Made by a program: the position numbers and the translations under genes. Shown in pieces: positions 61,274 through 64,000 of a stretch of 64,000 nucleotides of DNA. Numbering within the stretch: position 1 is the stretch's first letter; the number at the start of each line of letters is the position of its first letter. Source of the stretch: Candidatus Korobacter versatilis (GTDB lineage: Bacteria; Acidobacteriota; Terriglobia; Terriglobales; Acidobacteriaceae); contig JACPNR010000014.1 in NCBI GenBank assembly GCA_016185395.1, positions 29,417 to 93,416 of the forward strand. The letters are read 5' to 3'. Under the pieces are notes generated by a model that was given only the letters and a program-made list of their open reading frames with translations, searched no databases and had not been told where the DNA came from.

Positions 61274-62043
61274 CACGGTAATACCTCGACTTCGCCGGCA
61301 GGCCGTTTCAGCTTCTTCCGCTCCCGCTCCTGCGGCGCATCTTCAGGACCTACGACTTCCGCACTCACCACTCCCAGGCTCGGCCCCGCCTCGCGCACGT
61401 ACTTCACCAGGCGCTTCTTCAACGCCGCGCGGCCACGCATCAGCCGCGATTTCACCGTTCCCAGCGACGTATCCAGCACCTCGGCGATCTCTTCGTACGA
61501 GAGCTGCTCGATGTCGCGCAACACCACCACCGTGCGGTACGGTTCCGGCACCTGCCGGATCTCGGCTTCCACCCGCGCGCGCACTTCCTCGTGCGCCATG
61601 TTCTCGAAGGGAGTGCACGCCGGATCGGTGAGCGCTTCTTCCATCCGCTGGCTCTGGTGCGAGTTGCCGTTCGCGTCGGCGAATTCCTCCGCTTCGAGCG
61701 AATCCTCGCGGCTCTTGTGCCGGAACCACCAGCGCCGCTGGTTCGAAGCCTCGTGGATGGCGATGCGATACATCCACGTCTTCAGGCTGGAGCGCCCGTC
61801 GAAGCGCTTGATCCCGCGAAAGACTTTCAGGAACACTTCCTGCGTCGTGTCCGCCGCGTCCGCCGGATCGGCCAGGATGCGGTGCACCACGCTATAGATC
61901 GGCTGGTGGTAGTGCGCGATCAGCCAGGCGTACGCGTCGTCCGAGCCGGCCTTCAGCTCCTCGACCACCGAAGCTTCTTCCGACCTCGCCGCTAACGCGC
62001 TGACTAGTTCGCCCACCCGCCCTGCTCCCGCCATATGTCCCAT
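61273..62043 (-). CDS. ECF-type RNA polymerase sigma factor
   Basis: 256 residues from the ATG at 62043 (GGGGGC is eight bases upstream; ATG 62034 and TTG 62058 are alternatives). Region 2: DAYAWLIAHYHQPIYSVVHR, ADTTQEVFLKVFRGIKRFDG, SLKTWMYRIAIHEASNQRRW. Region 4: VPEPYRTVVVLRDIEQLSYE, AEVLDTSLGTVKSRLMRGRA. A charged linker of about 55 residues separates them and a 40-residue basic tail follows region 4. A GGGAACTTTC box upstream (near 62180) matches the one before the other ECF gene. Confidence 0.94.
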   Translation of the reverse strand: MGHMAGAGRVGELVSALAARSEEASVVEELKAGSDDAYAWLIAHYHQPIYSVVHRILADPADAADTTQEVFLKVFRGIKRFDGRSSLKTWMYRIAIHEASNQRRWWFRHKSREDSLEAEEFADANGNSHQSQRMEEALTDPACTPFENMAHEEVRARVEAEIRQVPEPYRTVVVLRDIEQLSYEEIAEVLDTSLGTVKSRLMRGRAALKKRLVKYVREAGPSLGVVSAEVVGPEDAPQERERKKLKRPAGEVEVLP

Positions 62044-62282
62044 GGCCAGTGCCCCCAAACTTAGCAGGATGCGAACGCCGTAACAACAGCAGCTTCCCTG
62101 GAACGGCCCAACTGCTTGTCCCCTGAAGGACTTACAAGTCCCTCACTGGCGATAGAACCCGTTCCCCCGAGGAAAGTTCCCGGTTTCCGGGCGTTTGCAC
62201 CCATACTTGGTTAGACGGTCGAGGATAGAACGGGTTACAGCGCGAGGCTTGCGGAAAAGGAGGCGCAGCGCGGCTTTGATTG
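62044..62282. other. intergenic region upstream of the second ECF gene
   Basis: Apart from the ECF-type box and the sigma start context I see no supported gene here. The frame from 62132 to 62362 on the minus strand and those on the plus strand have no family-like composition and run into the 99-bp repeat. Confidence 0.5.
62154..62180 (-). promoter_or_regulatory. putative ECF autoregulatory promoter (second copy)
   Basis: On the minus strand GGAACTT (62180-62174) lies about 130 bases upstream of the sigma start, with TTCTA at about 16-nt spacing. The ten bases GGGAACTTTC are identical to those at 29911. Confidence 0.5.
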
Positions 62283-62381
62283 GGCGGGTGGCCCACCCTT
62301 TCGGGGGTTGGAGTATAGGCCAAAGGAATGTGGGTGCCCCATTCTTTGCGGAGCGGCTTCATCGCGGAGCAAAGGGTGGGA
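62283..62381 (+). repeat. left 99-bp inverted repeat flanking the RAYT remnant
   Basis: Starts GGCGGGTGGCCCACCC and ends GCGGAGCAAAGGGTGGGA. The repeat at 62758-62856 is its reverse complement over the same 99 bases with scattered differences mainly in the centre. It contains a short palindrome (GGGTGGCCCACCC) and the pair TGTGGGTGCCCCA. Confidence 0.9.
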
Positions 62382-62389
62382 GCGACGCG

Positions 62390-62645
62390 CTATCCCAGCC
62401 GCGCCCGCATTCCGAAACTCTCATTGACGGCGACGATGCCCGCCTCGCCCAGGGCATAGAAGCGGAAGCTGCTCCATCTCCACAACTCGGGTGCCGGGAC
62501 CAGACTGCGCTTCACCGGGTTGCGATGCATGTAGCGCAGCTTCTCGCGGACCTTCTTCGGACTCCACACATTGAAATCGTAGAAGCGCCGCTGCCAGAAG
62601 TTGAAGATGGTTGTCGCCGTAATAGCGCTTCAGGTTCTTCGGCAT
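62390..62645 (-). pseudogene. REP-associated tyrosine transposase (RAYT) remnant, internally deleted
   Basis: The minus strand begins with MPKNLKRYYGDNHL (62645 downward), the typical start of RAYT proteins, then jumps by a frame shift straight into the family's C-terminal part, readable in another frame as FWQRRFYDFNVWSPKKVREK, RYMHRNPVKRSLVPAPELWR and WSSFRFYALGEAGIVAVNES, ending at a TAG at 62390. The HUH motif and catalytic tyrosine region (about 100 residues) are missing, so it cannot act. It lies between the two 99-bp inverted repeats. Confidence 0.88.
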
Positions 62646-62694
62646 AGGCGAGAGTCTGAGACATCGGCGCGACTTAGAGAGATTGATCGCGATC

Positions 62695-62714
62695 TTGTTC
62701 TGATTCCGGAACAG
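62695..62714. repeat. palindrome TTGTTC-N8-GAACAG (third copy)
   Basis: Same spacing as at 3905 and 8563, one base changed in the right half-site. Located just upstream of the RAYT remnant, inside the repeat-flanked unit. Confidence 0.5.
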
Positions 62715-62757
62715 CGTGGACGAAGACCTGAGCCTAGGACGGGTGAGGGTCCCTGCC

Positions 62758-62856
62758 TCCCACCCTTTGCTCCGCGATGAACCTGCCCCGCAAAGGATGG
62801 GGCACCCACAGTTCATGCTGGTCTATACTTCGACCCGAACGGGTGGGCCACCCGCC
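62758..62856 (-). repeat. right 99-bp inverted repeat flanking the RAYT remnant
   Basis: Reverse complement of 62283-62381 over the full length. Its inner end TCCCACCCTTTGCTCCGC mirrors GCGGAGCAAAGGGTGGGA on the left, and its outer end GGGTGGGCCACCCGCC mirrors the outer left end. Confidence 0.9.
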
Positions 62857-62896
62857 AGAATGGGACATTGCGAACCCATAGGAGAAGGAGCCGCGA

Positions 62897-63574
62897 ATGT
62901 TCGGGAACAGAGTAGCTTCATGCCTTCTAATCCTGTTATGGAACTTTGTTGCTTGCCACGCGCAGCAAGCGTCTATTGCTCCTGAGGTGTCGGAGCAGGA
63001 GAGAGTGCAGTTGCAAAAGGACGCGTCGAAGCCTAACAAGAGAATCTGGACACCGGCAGCTAAGGCCCAAGTGCGACTGGCACAAATTGGTGATCGCTCG
63101 CAGATGGAAGGCATCGTATGCGAACTACTCTTTGGGAAGACCGCGGAGACGCAGTACGAGGCCACTGTGAAGCTCGGTAAAGTCGGTGGTTACGCGTCTA
63201 TCCAGGCGCTAGCGCGAGTAATGCTGGACGACCCGCAATACAACGCCCGGCCACAGGGATTCCTCGGGCGGCCGCGCGACTATGCAATCAAGACCCTCGG
63301 TCAGCTCGTACCCGGCCTTATCGAGACCCGTTTTCAAATCTTCCCCCCGGGCGCGACCGAGGAGCAGATTAAGAGCTGGTACAACTGGATCCAGGTGCAT
63401 CGCGAGGAACTCTACAAACCCCCGACCGACGGCTGGCAGGTTGATAAGGAAACCTGCCAAAAATACTTGCCGCGGCCGCGAAAGAAGAAGCCCGCAGTCC
63501 AGACTCCGTCGTCCGTGAATCGTCCCGCCCCAACAGATGTTTACGCCTCGTCGCAACCGACAGCGAACACATAG
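62897..63574 (+). CDS. secreted hypothetical protein
   Basis: 225 residues from the ATG at 62897 (GGAGAAGGAG about 9 bases upstream). A signal peptide (MFGNRVASCLLILLWNFVACH) leads to a helical region (AAKAQVRLAQIGDRSQMEGI, GKVGGYASIQALARVMLDDP) that reads like two HEAT-like helical pairs, and a Lys/Pro-rich end (PRPRKKKPAVQTPSSVNRPA). Its GC content is visibly lower than that of the core genes. Not recognised; it is boxed in between the right RAYT repeat and an IS3 remnant, so it may be cargo or a leftover host gene. Confidence 0.7.
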   Translation: MFGNRVASCLLILLWNFVACHAQQASIAPEVSEQERVQLQKDASKPNKRIWTPAAKAQVRLAQIGDRSQMEGIVCELLFGKTAETQYEATVKLGKVGGYASIQALARVMLDDPQYNARPQGFLGRPRDYAIKTLGQLVPGLIETRFQIFPPGATEEQIKSWYNWIQVHREELYKPPTDGWQVDKETCQKYLPRPRKKKPAVQTPSSVNRPAPTDVYASSQPTANT

Positions 63575-63702
63575 CGAATGTTCCCTTGACTCCCTTCCCG
63601 CCGCGGCGGGCTCGGGTGGGAGGCAAGACGAGTGACCTGCCCCCCGGAAACTGGTCCACGTAGAATGACACTTTTTCCCTCGAGCACTGAGAGGAGAAGT
63701 GT

Positions 63703-63984
63703 ATGCGCAAGAGCCGGTTCACCGAAGAGCAGATCATCGCGATCCTGAAGGAAGGCGAAGCGGGCGGCAACGTGGGCGAGCTGTGCCGGAAGCACGGGGT
63801 GAGCAAGGAGAGCTACTACCGCTGGAAAGCGAAGTTCGGCGGGTTGGAGGTGAGCGAGGCGGCGGGTGGCCCACCCAAACTGTGGGTGCCCCACCCCGAG
63901 CCGGTGTTGCTCGGGTGGGCGGTACGGTCGCCAATTTGCCTCAGACGAGGTTTTTTTGGCGACTCGCCGGAACATGGACGATGA
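63703..63984 (+). pseudogene. IS3-type transposase OrfA disrupted by a REP-like insertion
   Basis: Residues 1-53 are a normal IS3 OrfA helix-turn-helix (MRKSRFTEEQIIAILKEGEA, GELCRKHGVSKESYYRWKAK). Directly after LEVSEA, where the leucine-zipper region should follow, the frame enters the GGGTGGCCCACCC repeat and reads GGPPKLWVPHPEPVLLGWAV, unrelated to any transposase, to a stop at 63984. The gene is therefore truncated by insertion of a repeat of the same family as those at 62283 and 62758. Confidence 0.85.
63861..63925 (+). repeat. third copy of the RAYT-associated repeat, inserted in OrfA
   Basis: Begins GGCGGGTGGCCCACCC and continues with TGTGGGTGCCCCACCC, the same first two blocks in the same order as the 99-bp repeat at 62283, then a related hairpin (CCCGAGC...GCTCGGGTGGGC). 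Only the outer part of the 99-bp unit is shared. Confidence 0.82.
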
Positions 63985-64000
63985 AAACCTGAGTCGAGGA

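Larger units (their letters stand above)
63633..64000 (+). mobile_element. IS3-family insertion sequence, left end, cut by window edge
   Basis: The motif TGACCTGCCCCCCGGAAACT at 63633 looks like the left terminal inverted repeat of IS3-family elements, followed about 50 bases later by an IS3-type OrfA start. No OrfB integrase is visible before the window ends. The right end cannot be placed. Confidence 0.65.

Overview
The window looks like chromosome from a GC-rich, Gram-negative soil-type bacterium, most likely an Acidobacteriota (Terriglobia/Koribacter-like). I infer this from the very large TonB-dependent receptor with an N-terminal carboxypeptidase-regulatory domain, the DUF4097 proteins, the ECF/anti-sigma modules, the kinase-cyclase fusion and the high-GC coding style. 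No rRNA or tRNA gene was recognised, so the assignment rests on gene content only.

Layout. 1-10.3 kb: zinc-ribbon protein (cut by the window edge), rpsU, a TonB receptor, a gamma-carbonic anhydrase-like protein, hisS, aspS carrying a roughly 240-residue foreign-looking C-terminal extension, a VOC protein and a membrane protein. 10.4-14.1 kb: mutL, a winged-helix protein, cmk. 14.3-23.8 kb: a tightly coupled four-gene operon (HEAT-repeat membrane protein, family 2 glycosyltransferase, TPR/TIM-barrel hydrolase-like protein, TPR/outer-membrane barrel protein) that looks like a synthase-dependent exopolysaccharide machine resembling Pga/Bcs but with a different part list. 23.9-26.0 kb: a Ser/Thr kinase fused to a cyclase-like domain with altered key residues. 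26-29.9 kb (minus): an ECF sigma/anti-sigma operon ending in LiaF/DUF4097 envelope proteins. 30.2-33.9 kb: a Tat-exported phosphoesterase, glgC and small proteins. 33.9-45.6 kb: methylmalonyl-CoA mutase catalytic subunit, a REP-flanked IS200-type transposase, sucCD, ndk, a tautomerase, DUF1428, purA, mutM, a ROK kinase, DUF4097, hisC. 45.6-57.8 kb (minus): RluB-like pseudouridine synthase with a long RG-rich tail, scpB, scpA, trpS, a site-2 protease, a left-handed beta-helix protein, AsmA, two tandem lepB genes, rnc. 57.8-64 kb: two secreted TPR proteins, a second ECF/anti-sigma pair, then a repeat-rich accessory end with a deleted RAYT transposase between 99-bp inverted repeats and an IS3 transposase interrupted by the same repeat.

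Three themes stand out. First, the putative exopolysaccharide operon and its neighbouring kinase. Second, two unrelated REP/transposase systems caught in different states: an intact gene with 47-bp inverted flanks, a transposase-free relative, a decayed gene with 99-bp flanks, and an inserted copy. Third, about nine intergenic arrays of degenerate heptamers, each with its own unit sequence but the same 7-nt period, several immediately before start codons and one inside the N-terminal codons of hisS. Both ECF sigma genes are also preceded by the same GGGAACTTTC box, suggesting autoregulation. All functional calls are from reading the sequence; no database search was run.
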